Shown: positions 53,850 through 63,116 of the stretch, piece by piece
Numbering within the stretch: the stretch's first letter is position 1
How the letters are laid out: every line of letters starts with the position of its first letter
The notes under the pieces: generated by a model
What the model was told of the DNA's origin: nothing
The model's database searches: none
What the model saw: the letters and a program-made list of their open reading frames with translations, nothing else
Translations under genes and position numbers: made by a program
From: Flavobacterium ammoniigenes
Lineage (GTDB): Bacteria > Bacteroidota > Bacteroidia > Flavobacteriales > Flavobacteriaceae
Direction: 5' to 3'
DNA length: 64,000 bases
NCBI RefSeq assembly: GCF_020886055.1
Contig: NZ_AP025184.1
Location: 1,302,001 to 1,366,000, forward strand

Positions 53850-54419
53850 CTATTTCCTAGGAATCCATTGAATTTCCTCGGCGTTTAAATCTTTAGACAA
53901 CTTCCGTGCCAAGACAAAAAGATAGTCAGAAAGTCGGTTCAAATACTGGATAGCAATCTCTGATACGGCTTCGTTATGACTTAAATGAACCGCAAGACGT
54001 TCGGCTCTGCGGCATATGCAACGTGCAATATGACAATGTGACACAGTAGGATGTCCACCAGGTAAAATAAAATGGGTCATTGGCGGAAGCGATTCTTCCA
54101 TTCGGTCAATTTCGTTTTCTAAAAATTCAATGTCTGAATCAATGATACCTAATTTTTGCAAACGTAACTCGCCATTTTTTAGCACTTCCTTTTCAGGTGG
54201 TGTCGCAAGCATGGCGCCTACGGTAAAAAGGCGATCCTGAACTTCTATAAGAATCGTTTTGTAATGCGAATCGATATCTTGATCTCGAATCAAACCAATG
54301 TAAGAGTTTAACTCATCCACGGTGCCGTAGCTTTCAATACGATCGTGATCTTTGGGAACTTTTTTTCCTCCAAATAATGCTGTAATTCCTCCGTCTCCTG
54401 TCTTAGTATATATCTTCAT
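53850..54419 (-). CDS. Cob(I)alamin adenosyltransferase, PduO type
   Basis: This enzyme attaches adenosine to cobalamin to make the coenzyme form AdoCbl. Its 189 residues form the PduO helical bundle. The ATP-binding N-terminus is MKIYTKTGDGGITALFGGKKVPKD. The blocks GTVDELNSYIGLI, FILPGGHPTVSHCHIARCICRRAER and NRLSDYLFVLARK are all diagnostic. It links to the B12 uptake locus at the left end by function. It is 14 bases from the ABC ATPase gene upstream, probably co-transcribed. Confidence 0.95.
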   Translation of the reverse strand: MKIYTKTGDGGITALFGGKKVPKDHDRIESYGTVDELNSYIGLIRDQDIDSHYKTILIEVQDRLFTVGAMLATPPEKEVLKNGELRLQKLGIIDSDIEFLENEIDRMEESLPPMTHFILPGGHPTVSHCHIARCICRRAERLAVHLSHNEAVSEIAIQYLNRLSDYLFVLARKLSKDLNAEEIQWIPRK

Positions 54420-54433
54420 GGAATTAGTTGGGT

Positions 54434-55120
54434 TTATTTTGAGGTGTCGCTTTCAATCAATCCGTCTCTCAAACGAATAACGCGATTAGCATAAGCGGCA
54501 ATTTCTTCCTCGTGTGTAACTAAAATTACGGTATTACCACTGGCATGAATGTCACCAAATAATTTCATGATTTCTACAGAAGTTTTACTATCCAAGTTAC
54601 CTGTTGGCTCATCGGCTAAAATGATAGAGGGTTTGTTAACCAATGCTCTTGCCACGGCTACACGTTGTCTTTGTCCTCCCGAAAGTTGGTTGGGTTGGTG
54701 ATCCATTCGGTCAGCAAGATTCACTTGTTTCAATACTTCGGTTGCTCTTTCGTTTCGTTCAGATTTGGAATAGCCAGCATAAATCATGGGTAAGGCTACA
54801 TTATCCAAAGCCGTTGTTCTTGGTAAAAGGTTGAAGGTTTGAAAAACAAAACCGATTTCTTTGTTTCGAATTTCAGCCAATTCATCGTCTTTCATTTGGC
54901 TCACATCTTTTCCATTCAAAATATAGGTTCCAGAAGTAGGGGTATCTAAACAGCCTAAAAGATTCATTAAAGTAGATTTTCCGGAACCAGAAGGGCCCAT
55001 TAAGGCTACATATTCTCCTTTGTTGATTTGTAAATCGATACCTTTTAAAACATAAACAATTTCGTTACCTAGAACGAAATCACGTTTAATGTTGCTTATT
55101 TTGATTAATGGATTTGCCAT
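54434..55120 (-). CDS. ABC transporter ATP-binding protein, LolD/MacB type
   Basis: This 228-residue cytosolic ATPase belongs to the group that pairs with FtsX-like permeases (LolCDE, MacB). It has [18 protein letters not shown] (Walker A), [23 protein letters not shown] (typical Q-loop region), [31 protein letters not shown] and a [13 protein letters not shown] switch region. No permease gene is adjacent, so its partner must lie elsewhere. It is upstream of the adenosyltransferase gene with a 14-base gap. Confidence 0.94.
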   Translation of the reverse strand: MANPLIKISNIKRDFVLGNEIVYVLKGIDLQINKGEYVALMGPSGSGKSTLMNLLGCLDTPTSGTYILNGKDVSQMKDDELAEIRNKEIGFVFQTFNLLPRTTALDNVALPMIYAGYSKSERNERATEVLKQVNLADRMDHQPNQLSGGQRQRVAVARALVNKPSIILADEPTGNLDSKTSVEIMKLFGDIHASGNTVILVTHEEEIAAYANRVIRLRDGLIESDTSK

Positions 55121-55228
55121 TGTTATTGTTGAAATTAAAATGCGTTGAATTCGGATTTAAAAGTACGAAAGACTTTTGAATAAATCCATAAGTAGTAGCA
55201 AAAGGATTTTTGTTACAGGAAATAGCGA

Positions 55229-55780
55229 TTATGCACGGAGGATAAAATGCTCTTCTACTTGTTCTTTTCTAAAAAAGACCAATCCAAAATGAAAAGTGTC
55301 AATCGTGACTGTAACTTTTGGATTTGATTTTAGATTGCTCCAAAATGCTTCTGCAGCTCGATTTGCGTGAATGTTTTCTAAAATCCAAAAACTATCATTT
55401 TCTGTAGTCTTTAGCAATTGTTCCATTTTTTTGTTGGCTAGGCCAGCAAATTCATCTGAATGGATAAAAATACAGTTAAATAATGTGCTTTCATTGTCAA
55501 ACTTGGCTTTAGGACTTCCCTTTGCCATGACTTCAATTTCAGAAGCATTTGCGCCAATTGTCAAAATGGATTTCGGTTCAAAATAGCGAACAATTTTATA
55601 AAGCAATTGCTCTTTTTTGGAAACCGATTTGTTTGAATTTGATAAAGCATCAGCTGCCAAACGCACTTTTTTATTGTACAAACCTTTCGTCAACAAAAGA
55701 AAAACAAAAGGGGAGTGGACTCCATGTTCGTTTTTGGAGTGCCAAAGAAATTGTAAATACGATTGAATGCGAAAGTTCAT
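55229..55780 (-). CDS. Methyltransferase-like protein, probably degenerate
   Basis: This 183-residue protein shares the flavobacterial start QSYLQFLWHSKNEHGVHSPFVFLLL of a class I methyltransferase-like family. Where motif I should read G-x-G-x-G it has ILTIGANASEIEVMAKG, and the distal parts are short (VTIDTFHFGLVFFRKEQVEEHF). It may no longer bind S-adenosylmethionine. It starts ten bases after the ABC-F stop on the same strand. Confidence 0.75.
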   Translation of the reverse strand: MNFRIQSYLQFLWHSKNEHGVHSPFVFLLLTKGLYNKKVRLAADALSNSNKSVSKKEQLLYKIVRYFEPKSILTIGANASEIEVMAKGSPKAKFDNESTLFNCIFIHSDEFAGLANKKMEQLLKTTENDSFWILENIHANRAAEAFWSNLKSNPKVTVTIDTFHFGLVFFRKEQVEEHFILRA

Positions 55781-55790
55781 TTTTTACTAA

Positions 55791-57650
55791 TTACTCTATT
55801 TTAGCTGAAAGTTCAAACCAGCGCTCTTCCTTAGTTTCAATTTTTTGAATGATTGCTTCCAACTCTTTGGCTTTTTGCTCGATGTCCTCATCGGCAACTT
55901 TTCCATCCGAAAATAATTGTTCGATATTAGCTTTTTGAATTTCTAGTTCTTTTATTTCTTTCTCGATTTTTTGATATTCCTTTTGTTCGTTAAAGCTCAA
56001 ATTTCCGGTTGGATTATTTTGTTTCCAATCTTTTTTCTCGGCTTTGTTTTCTTCTTTTTGAGCAACATCAGCACTATCTTCATAAGCTCTAAAATCAGAA
56101 TAGTTGCCTGGAAAATCTTCTATTTCGCCATCACCTCTAAACACAAATAAGTGATCGACAATTTTGTCCATAAAATACCTATCGTGCGAAACTACCAATA
56201 AACAACCCGGATAATCTAAAAGAAAACTTTCTAGTACATTTAAAGTAACAATATCCAAATCGTTGGTAGGTTCATCCAAAATCAAAAAGTTCGGATTTTG
56301 AATCAAAACAGTACATAAATACAAACGCTTTAATTCGCCACCACTTAATTTTTCGACATAATCGTGTTGCTTTTTTCGGTCAAACAGGAAACGTTCCAAT
56401 AATTGTCCGGCCGAAATGATTTTCCCTTTAGCAAGCGGAATGTATTCTCCGTATTCTTTTATAATATCAATAACTTTCTGACCCGGTTTTGGATTGATAC
56501 CACTTTGAGTGTAATATCCAATTTTAATTGTGTCTCCTTTAATTACTTTTCCGCTATCTAAAGGTAATGTTCCTGTCAAAAGATTCAGGAAAGTTGATTT
56601 TCCTGTACCGTTTTTACCAATAATTCCGATGCGTTCCCCACGTTGAAAATCAAAACTAAAATTATCTAAAATGACGTGGTCTTTAAATTTCTTAGAGATT
56701 TTATGCAATTCGATAATCTTGCTTCCCATGCGCTCCATATTGATCTCGAGTTCCACCTTGTTTTCTCGACGTCGGTTTTGCGCTTTTTCTTTGATGACAT
56801 AAAAATCATCTTGACGGGATTTGGATTTGGTTGTTCTTGCTTTTGGTTGACGGCGCATCCATTCCAATTCTTTTACAAAAAGGTTTTGCGCTTTGTCTAC
56901 ACTTGCGTTTTCAGAGGCAATTCGCTCTTCTTTTTTCTCCAAATAATAGGAGTAATTTCCTTTGTATTGGTATAATTTTCCGTTGTCTAATTCAATGATT
57001 TCGTTACAAACACGTTCCAAAAAGAAACGGTCGTGCGTCACCATAAATAAGGTGATGTTTTCTTTGGCAAAATAACTTTCTAACCATTCAATCATTTCTA
57101 AATCCAAATGGTTGGTTGGCTCATCTAAAATTAATAAGTCGGGACGATTGATTAGAATGATGGCTAATGACAAACGCTTTTTTTGGCCACCCGAAAGATT
57201 TTTTACTTTCAATTTAAAATCTTCCAATTTTAACTTGAAAAGAATTTGCTTGTATTGGGTTTCAAAATCCCAAGCATTCAATTGATCCATTTTGTCGAAC
57301 GCTTTTTGGTAGGCTTCTTCGTCTTCTGGATGTTCCAATGCTTTTTCGTATTGTTCAATTACTTTGAGGGTTTCATTATCTGATGCGAATATACTTTCCT
57401 CGATAGTCAGTTCATCTTGCAAATTATGATCTTGTGACAAAAATGCCATTTTGATTTCTTTTCGCAATACAACTTGTCCAGAATCTGGTTCGTCTTCGCC
57501 ATTGATTATTTTCATAATACAGGTTTTTCCGGAACCGTTTTTGGCAATAAAAGCTATTTTTTGGTCTTTGTTGATACCAAAAGAAATGTTTTCAAAAAGG
57601 GTGCGTTCTCCAAAAGATTTGGATATATTTTCAACTGATAAATAATTCAC
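55791..57650 (-). CDS. ABC-F family ATPase (Uup-like)
   Basis: This cytosolic protein of 619 residues has two ABC domains and no membrane part, so it acts on ribosomes rather than in transport. The first ABC has AKNGSGKTCIMKIINGE, LSGGQKKRLSLA and LLILDEPTNHLDLEMIEWLE. The linker at about 235-310 is basic. The second ABC has GKNGTGKSTFLNLLTG, LSGGELKRLYLC and FLILDEPTNDLDI. A C-terminal coiled coil (KEIKELEIQKANIEQLF) is typical of Uup, which is linked to ribosome function and precise excision. Confidence 0.94.
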   Translation of the reverse strand: MNYLSVENISKSFGERTLFENISFGINKDQKIAFIAKNGSGKTCIMKIINGEDEPDSGQVVLRKEIKMAFLSQDHNLQDELTIEESIFASDNETLKVIEQYEKALEHPEDEEAYQKAFDKMDQLNAWDFETQYKQILFKLKLEDFKLKVKNLSGGQKKRLSLAIILINRPDLLILDEPTNHLDLEMIEWLESYFAKENITLFMVTHDRFFLERVCNEIIELDNGKLYQYKGNYSYYLEKKEERIASENASVDKAQNLFVKELEWMRRQPKARTTKSKSRQDDFYVIKEKAQNRRRENKVELEINMERMGSKIIELHKISKKFKDHVILDNFSFDFQRGERIGIIGKNGTGKSTFLNLLTGTLPLDSGKVIKGDTIKIGYYTQSGINPKPGQKVIDIIKEYGEYIPLAKGKIISAGQLLERFLFDRKKQHDYVEKLSGGELKRLYLCTVLIQNPNFLILDEPTNDLDIVTLNVLESFLLDYPGCLLVVSHDRYFMDKIVDHLFVFRGDGEIEDFPGNYSDFRAYEDSADVAQKEENKAEKKDWKQNNPTGNLSFNEQKEYQKIEKEIKELEIQKANIEQLFSDGKVADEDIEQKAKELEAIIQKIETKEERWFELSAKIE

Positions 57651-57827
57651 AAGAGTAATTTTTTTGCAAAAGTAATCTTTTGAAGTGAAACAATGATTTT
57701 TGATTTGTTTTTCGCCAAAACACGAACACTTTTAAAAGTAGGTTTATTTGATTTAATCGTACCTTAAACTAAAAATATTTCCTAATTTTGCAATCAGAAA
57801 ATCAAAATCACCTTTTACGTTAAGATT

Positions 57828-59123
57828 ATGGCAAGATTTGAATTGAAACTTCCAAAAATGGGAGAGAGTGTAGCCGAAGCAACTATCACCAATTGGTTAA
57901 AACAAGTGGGTGACAAGATTGAAGCGGATGATGCTGTGCTTGAAATCGCCACAGATAAAGTAGATAGCGAAGTTCCTAGTGAAGTTTCGGGTGTTTTGGT
58001 TGAACAATTGTTTGCCAAAGACGATTTAGTTCAAGTTGGCCAAACGATTGCTATTATTGAAACCGAATCCGATTCTGAACCAACAACTGTAATCGCAGAA
58101 AAGGTTATTATTCCACAAGCAGTTGCCGAAATCGAAAAAGCGGTTGAAGTTGCTCAAGCTATTGTTGCTCCAGTGGTTGATTTTAAAGGAACCGAAAAAT
58201 TCCTTTCGCCATTAGTTAAAAATATTGCTAAAGAAGAAGGCATATCTATTGCCGAATTAGAAACTATATCCGGAACAGGAAAAGAAGGTCGTGTGACCAA
58301 AGAAGATATTTTGGCCTATGTGGCTGGAAGACATAAATCATCTGTATCGAATCCAACTATTCCAAATCCAACAGCAATTCCAAGTACACAAACGGCACCG
58401 GTATCGGTGAATGGCGAGGATGAAATTGTGGAGATGGATCGAATGCGCAAGTTGATCTCGGGTTATATGACGGCTTCCTTGCAAACATCGGCACATGTAC
58501 AATCCTTTATTGAGGTTGATGTGACGAATATTGTAAAGTGGAGAGATAAAGTAAAATCAGCTTTCGAAAAGAGAGAGGGAGAGAAGTTGACTTTCACACC
58601 TATCTTTATGCAAGCGGTAGCAAAAGCCTTGAAAGATTTTCCAGGAATGAATATTTCGGTAGATGGGAATTACATCATCAAAAAGAAAAATATCAATTTA
58701 GGATTGGCTGCGGCTTTGCCTAATGGTAATTTGATTGTTCCTGTGATTAAAAATGCCGATCAATTGAATTTGGTAGGAATGGCCAAAGCAGTCAACGATT
58801 TAGGTAATCGCGCTAAAAATGGAAAATTAAAACCAGATGATACTCAAGGTGGAACCTATACAGTAACGAATATTGGTTCTTTTGGTAGTGTCTTTGGTAC
58901 CCCGATCATCAACCAACCTGAAGTAGGAATTTTAGCTTTAGGTGCTATTCGGAAAGTGCCTGCGGTAATCGAAACTCCAGAAGGAGATTTCATTGGCATT
59001 CGTCAAAAAATGTTCTTAACGCACAGCTATGATCACCGAGTGGTGGATGGCGCTTTGGGCGGAATGTTTGTCAAACGCGTTGCCGATTATTTAGAAGCTT
59101 TTGATATAAATACGGACATCTAG
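57828..59123 (+). CDS. Dihydrolipoamide acyltransferase (E2) of a 2-oxo acid dehydrogenase
   Basis: This 431-residue E2 core subunit has three parts. The lipoyl domain (about 1-78) has lipoylated Lys in EIATDKVDSEVPS. A peripheral subunit-binding domain spans about 120-160 (SPLVKNIAKEEGISIAELETISGTG). The catalytic domain (about 200-431) has SYDHRVVDGALGG with the active His. It could belong to the branched-chain or pyruvate/2-oxoglutarate complex; the single lipoyl domain and Pro/Ala-rich linkers resemble the branched-chain type. No E1 gene is adjacent. Confidence 0.93.
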   Translation: MARFELKLPKMGESVAEATITNWLKQVGDKIEADDAVLEIATDKVDSEVPSEVSGVLVEQLFAKDDLVQVGQTIAIIETESDSEPTTVIAEKVIIPQAVAEIEKAVEVAQAIVAPVVDFKGTEKFLSPLVKNIAKEEGISIAELETISGTGKEGRVTKEDILAYVAGRHKSSVSNPTIPNPTAIPSTQTAPVSVNGEDEIVEMDRMRKLISGYMTASLQTSAHVQSFIEVDVTNIVKWRDKVKSAFEKREGEKLTFTPIFMQAVAKALKDFPGMNISVDGNYIIKKKNINLGLAAALPNGNLIVPVIKNADQLNLVGMAKAVNDLGNRAKNGKLKPDDTQGGTYTVTNIGSFGSVFGTPIINQPEVGILALGAIRKVPAVIETPEGDFIGIRQKMFLTHSYDHRVVDGALGGMFVKRVADYLEAFDINTDI

Positions 59124-59141
59124 ATAAAAAAGTAATGTAAT

Positions 59142-59184
59142 AAAAACCCTTTCTTAGTTCGACTATGAAAGGGTTTTCTTTTTT
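59142..59184 (+). terminator. Intrinsic terminator after the E2 gene
   Basis: AAAACCCTTTC pairs with GAAAGGGTTTT around a 13-base loop, followed by a T-run. Confidence 0.85.
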
Positions 59185-59235
59185 AAAATACATTCACCAC
59201 AAATCTCTATATTTGTGATCTTATAAAATTATTAG

Positions 59236-60006
59236 ATGGAACTTAAACTCAGTAGACCAATTTGCTTTTTCGACTTAGAAACAACGGGAATCGATATTGG
59301 AAAAGATCGAATTGTAGAAATTTCAATTTTCAAAGTCTTTCCTAATGGGAATAAAGAAAGTAAAACTTGGTTAGTGAATCCAACGATTCCAATTCCGCCA
59401 CAAACCACAGCTGTTCACGGTATCGATGATGAAAAAGTGGCGAATGAGCCTACTTTTTCGCAATTGGCAAGCCAAATTCAAAACATGATTAAAGATAGCG
59501 ATTTAGCGGGCTACAATTCAGATCGTTTTGATATTCCCTTATTAGCCGAAGAGATGTTGCGTGCGGGAGTTGATTTTGATATGAAAAACAGAGTTTCGGT
59601 TGATGTGCAAACGGTTTTTCATAAAATGGAAGAGCGTACGTTGAGTGCGGCACTTAAATTTTATTGTGGAAAAAAATTGGAAAATGCTCATTCTGCTGAA
59701 GCAGATACCATGGCAACCTATGAAATTTTAAAAGCACAATTGGATCGATATCCAGAATTGGAAAACGATATGAAGTCGCTTGCTGAATTCACCACTCGAA
59801 AAAAGATTGCTGATTTTGCAGGTATGATCGCTTTTGATAAAGACGGAGAAGAAATATTTACTTTTGGAAAACACAAAGGCGCTAAAGTGGAAAAGGTATT
59901 GGAAACCGAGCCGGGTTATTTCAGTTGGATTCAAAATGCCGATTTTCCATTGTATACCAAAAAAGTATTGACTGCAATTAAATTGAGAAAATTAAATACT
60001 AAATAA
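59236..60006 (+). CDS. 3'-5' exonuclease (DnaQ-like)
   Basis: This 256-residue protein of the DEDDh exonuclease superfamily has ExoI FFDLETTGIDIGKDRIVEIS (Asp, Glu), ExoII GYNSDRFDIPLLAEE (Asp) and ExoIII NAHSAEADTMATYEIL (His, Asp). A C-terminal extension (about 190-256, FTFGKHKGAKVEKVLETEPGYFSWI) is a small domain seen in other DnaQ-like proteins of this phylum. It is likely involved in repair or proofreading. It starts a run of closely spaced plus-strand genes (59236-62247). Confidence 0.93.
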   Translation: MELKLSRPICFFDLETTGIDIGKDRIVEISIFKVFPNGNKESKTWLVNPTIPIPPQTTAVHGIDDEKVANEPTFSQLASQIQNMIKDSDLAGYNSDRFDIPLLAEEMLRAGVDFDMKNRVSVDVQTVFHKMEERTLSAALKFYCGKKLENAHSAEADTMATYEILKAQLDRYPELENDMKSLAEFTTRKKIADFAGMIAFDKDGEEIFTFGKHKGAKVEKVLETEPGYFSWIQNADFPLYTKKVLTAIKLRKLNTK

Positions 60007-60025
60007 AGTAAATTACTTTAAGAAC

Positions 60026-60637
60026 ATGAAAATAATTTGCATCGGTAGAAATTACACCAATCATATAGCCGAATTACAAAACGAACGCCCTACGGAGCCA
60101 GTAGTTTTTATGAAACCCGATTCGGCAGTACTGTTGAAACAACATCCTTTTGTACTTCCAGAATTTTCTAATGAGGTACATCACGAAATTGAATTGATTG
60201 TCAAAATCAATAAAGTTGGGAAGTATATCGAACCGAAATTTGCGCATAAATACTATGATGAAATTAGTGTTGGAATTGACTTTACCGCACGTGATTTGCA
60301 AGATCAATTGAAATCAAAAGGATTGCCTTGGGAAAAAGCAAAAGCGTTTGACGGTTCAGCTGTAATTGGCGAATTTCTTTCCAAAGAACAATTTGCGTCA
60401 TTAGACGATGTTAATTTTGAATTGCTCAAAAATGGAGCAGTGGCTCAAAAAGGAAATTCCAGTTTGATGCTATGGAAAATAGACGAATTGGTAGCTTATG
60501 TGTCTCAGTTTTTTACATTGAAAATTGGCGATATTATTTTTACTGGAACCCCTGAAGGAGTTGCTTCGGTAGCGCCCAACGATGTTTTGGAAGGCTATTT
60601 AGAAGGACAACAATTATTTAGAATTCAAGTAAAATAA
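60026..60637 (+). CDS. Fumarylacetoacetate hydrolase family protein
   Basis: This metal-dependent hydrolase/decarboxylase of the FAH fold has 203 residues. Conserved blocks are CIGRNYTNHIAELQNERPTEPVVFMKP at the N-terminus, EVHHEIELIVKI (metal ligands Glu-x-Glu), GIDFTARDLQ, GLPWEKAKAFDGSAVIG and GDIIFTGTPEGVA. Relatives cleave acylpyruvates or decarboxylate oxaloacetate. The stop and the next gene's start share one base (TAATG). Confidence 0.93.
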   Translation: MKIICIGRNYTNHIAELQNERPTEPVVFMKPDSAVLLKQHPFVLPEFSNEVHHEIELIVKINKVGKYIEPKFAHKYYDEISVGIDFTARDLQDQLKSKGLPWEKAKAFDGSAVIGEFLSKEQFASLDDVNFELLKNGAVAQKGNSSLMLWKIDELVAYVSQFFTLKIGDIIFTGTPEGVASVAPNDVLEGYLEGQQLFRIQVK

Positions 60638-60981
60638 TGGCACTACACTACAACCTTTCGAAAGTGTATGCGCTTTCAGAAAATGATTCGGAATTTGTAA
60701 ATCAAATAGTTACTTTGTTTGTCAATGAAGTGCCTAAAGATTTATTGGAAATAAAATTGGGCATCAAATCAGAATCGCACAAAGAAGTCTATGCTTTTGC
60801 ACACAAAATTAAACCAACTCTAGATTTGATGGGAATGCATGTCGCTTTTGAAGAATTGGTATTGATTGAAGCATGGGCAAAAGCCGAAGGAAAAACCAAG
60901 AACATCAAGGAAACGTATAAGTGCGTAAAATCTCAAGTTAAAGAAGCTATAAAAGAGATTAAGAAAGACTTTAATTTGTAA
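60637..60981 (+). CDS. Histidine phosphotransfer (Hpt) domain protein
   Basis: This 114-residue four-helix bundle receives phosphate from a response regulator or hybrid kinase. The phospho-accepting His is in YAFAHKIKPTLDLMGMH, the normal Hpt context. No kinase or regulator gene lies nearby, so its partner is elsewhere. It overlaps the FAH-family gene by one base and is 12 bases from cinA. Confidence 0.92.
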   Translation: MALHYNLSKVYALSENDSEFVNQIVTLFVNEVPKDLLEIKLGIKSESHKEVYAFAHKIKPTLDLMGMHVAFEELVLIEAWAKAEGKTKNIKETYKCVKSQVKEAIKEIKKDFNL

Positions 60982-60993
60982 ACCAATTCGTTA

Positions 60994-62247
60994 ATGAAAG
61001 CAGCTATAGTTACCATTGGAGATGAGATTTTAATCGGTCAGATTGTTGATACAAATTCGGGGTTTATAGCCAAGTCATTGGATAAAATCGGAATTGAAAC
61101 CTACGAAATGCTTTCCATTTCAGACAATAAGCAACATATTTTAGACACCTTTTCTTTGTTGCAAAACAAAGTTGAAGTGGTAATCATAACTGGAGGTTTA
61201 GGGCCTACAAAAGACGATATTACCAAACATACCTTGTGCGAGTATTTTGAAGATACTTTAGTTCGCAATACTGATGTCGAAAACCACGTGATTGAATTGA
61301 TTGAACGTGCATTGGGTAGAGAGGCTTCTCAAATTAATAAGGATCAAGCGTTGGTTCCATCGCAATCTACGGTGCTTCATAATCAAGTAGGAACCGCGCC
61401 AGGTATGTGGATTAAAAAGGAGAATACAGTGTTTATTTCCTTGCCAGGGGTTCCTTATGAGATGAAGTATTTGATCGAAAATCAAGTCATTCCAAAATTA
61501 GTTCAGGAATACCAACGTCCCTATATAATTCACAAAACGATTTTAACCTACGGTCAAGGCGAAAGTCATGTAGCAGAAAGAATCGAAGATTGGGAAAATC
61601 AATTGCCTGAATATATCAAGCTGGCTTATTTGCCAAGCCCCGGTCGAGTGCGATTGCGCTTGACGGCTAGAGGAACCAACAAGCAACAATTGGAAGATAC
61701 TATTGCTGAGAACGTAAAATCGTTGGATGCGATAATACATGATATTATAGTAGGATTTGAAGAGGAAGATACTATTGAAGTAGTTCTTGGACGAATTTTA
61801 AAAGAAAAACAACTAACGGTGGCAACAGCAGAAAGTTGTACTGGGGGGAAGATAGCGCAACTATTCGCTTCCGTTCCAGGAGCCTCTACTTATTTTAAAG
61901 GAAGTGTAGTATGTTATGCTACTGAAGTGAAGATGAATGTCCTAGGAATTTCCAAAGACTTGATCGCTCAACATTCGGTAGTGAGTAAAGAAGTGGCTTC
62001 GGCTATGGCTTTGAGTGTGCAAAAAATAATGCAAACGGATTATGCAATTGCCACTACTGGAAATGCTGGTCCAACAAAAGGCGATGCCGATGCAGAATTA
62101 GGAACGGTTTGTATTGCTTTGGCTACGCCAAATGGAGTAATTGTTGAAGAATTTAATTTTGGTCAACCCCGTGAAAAAGTGATAGATAGAGCTGTAATTA
62201 AGAGTTTGGAACTACTACAGAAAGAAATTTTAAAAAATGTGCTTTAA
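60994..62247 (+). CDS. cinA: CinA (competence/damage-inducible protein A)
   Basis: This 417-residue protein has an N-terminal MoeA-like domain, ADP-ribose pyrophosphatase-like (about 1-170, [22 protein letters not shown], then [14 protein letters not shown]). A C-terminal nicotinamide mononucleotide amidohydrolase domain (about 255-417) has [22 protein letters not shown] and [20 protein letters not shown]. In this two-domain form it takes part in NAD-related salvage. It ends the exonuclease-FAH-Hpt-cinA run. Confidence 0.95.
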   Translation: MKAAIVTIGDEILIGQIVDTNSGFIAKSLDKIGIETYEMLSISDNKQHILDTFSLLQNKVEVVIITGGLGPTKDDITKHTLCEYFEDTLVRNTDVENHVIELIERALGREASQINKDQALVPSQSTVLHNQVGTAPGMWIKKENTVFISLPGVPYEMKYLIENQVIPKLVQEYQRPYIIHKTILTYGQGESHVAERIEDWENQLPEYIKLAYLPSPGRVRLRLTARGTNKQQLEDTIAENVKSLDAIIHDIIVGFEEEDTIEVVLGRILKEKQLTVATAESCTGGKIAQLFASVPGASTYFKGSVVCYATEVKMNVLGISKDLIAQHSVVSKEVASAMALSVQKIMQTDYAIATTGNAGPTKGDADAELGTVCIALATPNGVIVEEFNFGQPREKVIDRAVIKSLELLQKEILKNVL

Positions 62248-62252
62248 TTTTT

Positions 62253-62283
62253 TTGTTTGATCCGTTTATTTTTCTTTTCTTTG
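62253..62283 (+). promoter_or_regulatory. Candidate promoter of rpmB-rpmG-ftsY cluster
   Basis: TTG (62253-62255), a 20-base spacer and TTTCTTTG (62276-62283) are followed by CACCC, the same start-site box as at the rRNA and tRNA promoters. Confidence 0.55.
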
Positions 62284-62320
62284 CACCCTGATTTTGAATA
62301 ACGATAAAAGATAAAGAATA

Positions 62321-62557
62321 ATGTCAAGAGTTTGTGACCTTACAGGTAAAAGAGCGATGGTAGGAAATAACGTTTCTCACGCTATGAACAAAACTAAGAG
62401 AAAATTTTCTGTGAACTTAGTTAAAAAGCGTTTTTATCTTCCAGAAGAAGATAGATGGATTACTCTTAGAGTAGCTGCATCTACAGTAAAAACAATTAAT
62501 AAAAATGGAATCGCTGCTGTTTTGAAAAAAGCACAAGCTCAAGGATTTATTAAATAA
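62321..62557 (+). CDS. rpmB: 50S ribosomal protein L28
   Basis: This is a large-subunit protein of 78 residues. The start [29 protein letters not shown] is the L28 signature, and the end [19 protein letters not shown] is typical of Bacteroidetes. It is followed by rpmG after 27 bases. Confidence 0.98.
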   Translation: MSRVCDLTGKRAMVGNNVSHAMNKTKRKFSVNLVKKRFYLPEEDRWITLRVAASTVKTINKNGIAAVLKKAQAQGFIK

Positions 62558-62584
62558 TCGTTTCCTAAATAAATAGATAGCAAG

Positions 62585-62767
62585 ATGGCAAAGAAAGGTA
62601 ACAGAATCCAAGTGATTTTAGAATGTACTGAGCACAAAACAACAGGTGTTGCAGGTACTTCAAGATATATTACAACTAAGAACAAAAAAAATACTCCAGA
62701 TAGATTAGAGATTAAAAAATTTAATCCAATCTTGAAAAGAGTAACCGTTCACAAAGAAATTAAATAA
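62585..62767 (+). CDS. rpmG: 50S ribosomal protein L33
   Basis: This is a 60-residue large-subunit protein. The core is [39 protein letters not shown], the L33 pattern. It lacks the four zinc-binding cysteines and so is the zinc-independent form. It is co-transcribed between rpmB and the DUF4295 gene. Confidence 0.97.
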   Translation: MAKKGNRIQVILECTEHKTTGVAGTSRYITTKNKKNTPDRLEIKKFNPILKRVTVHKEIK

Positions 62768-62836
62768 TAATTAGAAATGAGATTCGGTCTCAGATGTTCA
62801 CATCTAGATCGTATTTATTTCAAATAACATTGAATC

Positions 62837-62989
62837 ATGGCAAAGAAAACCGTAGCATCGTTACAAACCGCTTCTAAGAGATTATCAAAAGCCATCAAAA
62901 TGGTGAAGTCTCCAAAAACTGGCGCATATACATTCGTTGAATCTATTATGGCTCCTGAAGCAGTTGATGAATTCTTGAAAAAGAAATAA
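62837..62989 (+). CDS. DUF4295 domain-containing protein
   Basis: This 50-residue basic protein opens MAKKTVASLQTASKRLSKAI and ends VDEFLKKK. The family is restricted to Bacteroidetes and is regularly found just after rpmG, as here. That position and the charge suggest a ribosome-associated small protein; no function is established. A terminator follows. Confidence 0.9.
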   Translation: MAKKTVASLQTASKRLSKAIKMVKSPKTGAYTFVESIMAPEAVDEFLKKK

Positions 62990-63008
62990 TTTACTTTTAC
63001 AGTATATA

Positions 63009-63042
63009 GAAAAGCTACTTTCAGTCGGAAGTAGCTTTTTTA
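63009..63042 (+). terminator. Intrinsic terminator before ftsY
   Basis: AAAAGCTACTT pairs with AAGTAGCTTTT around TCAGTCGG, followed by T. It ends the rpmB-rpmG-DUF4295 transcript, perhaps with read-through into ftsY. Confidence 0.85.
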
Positions 63043-63116
63043 TTTTCTATATTTACCATTAGGAAATACAATCTGTTTTCTGATCCTAAATCATTCATAT
63101 ATAATACGATTGCAAT

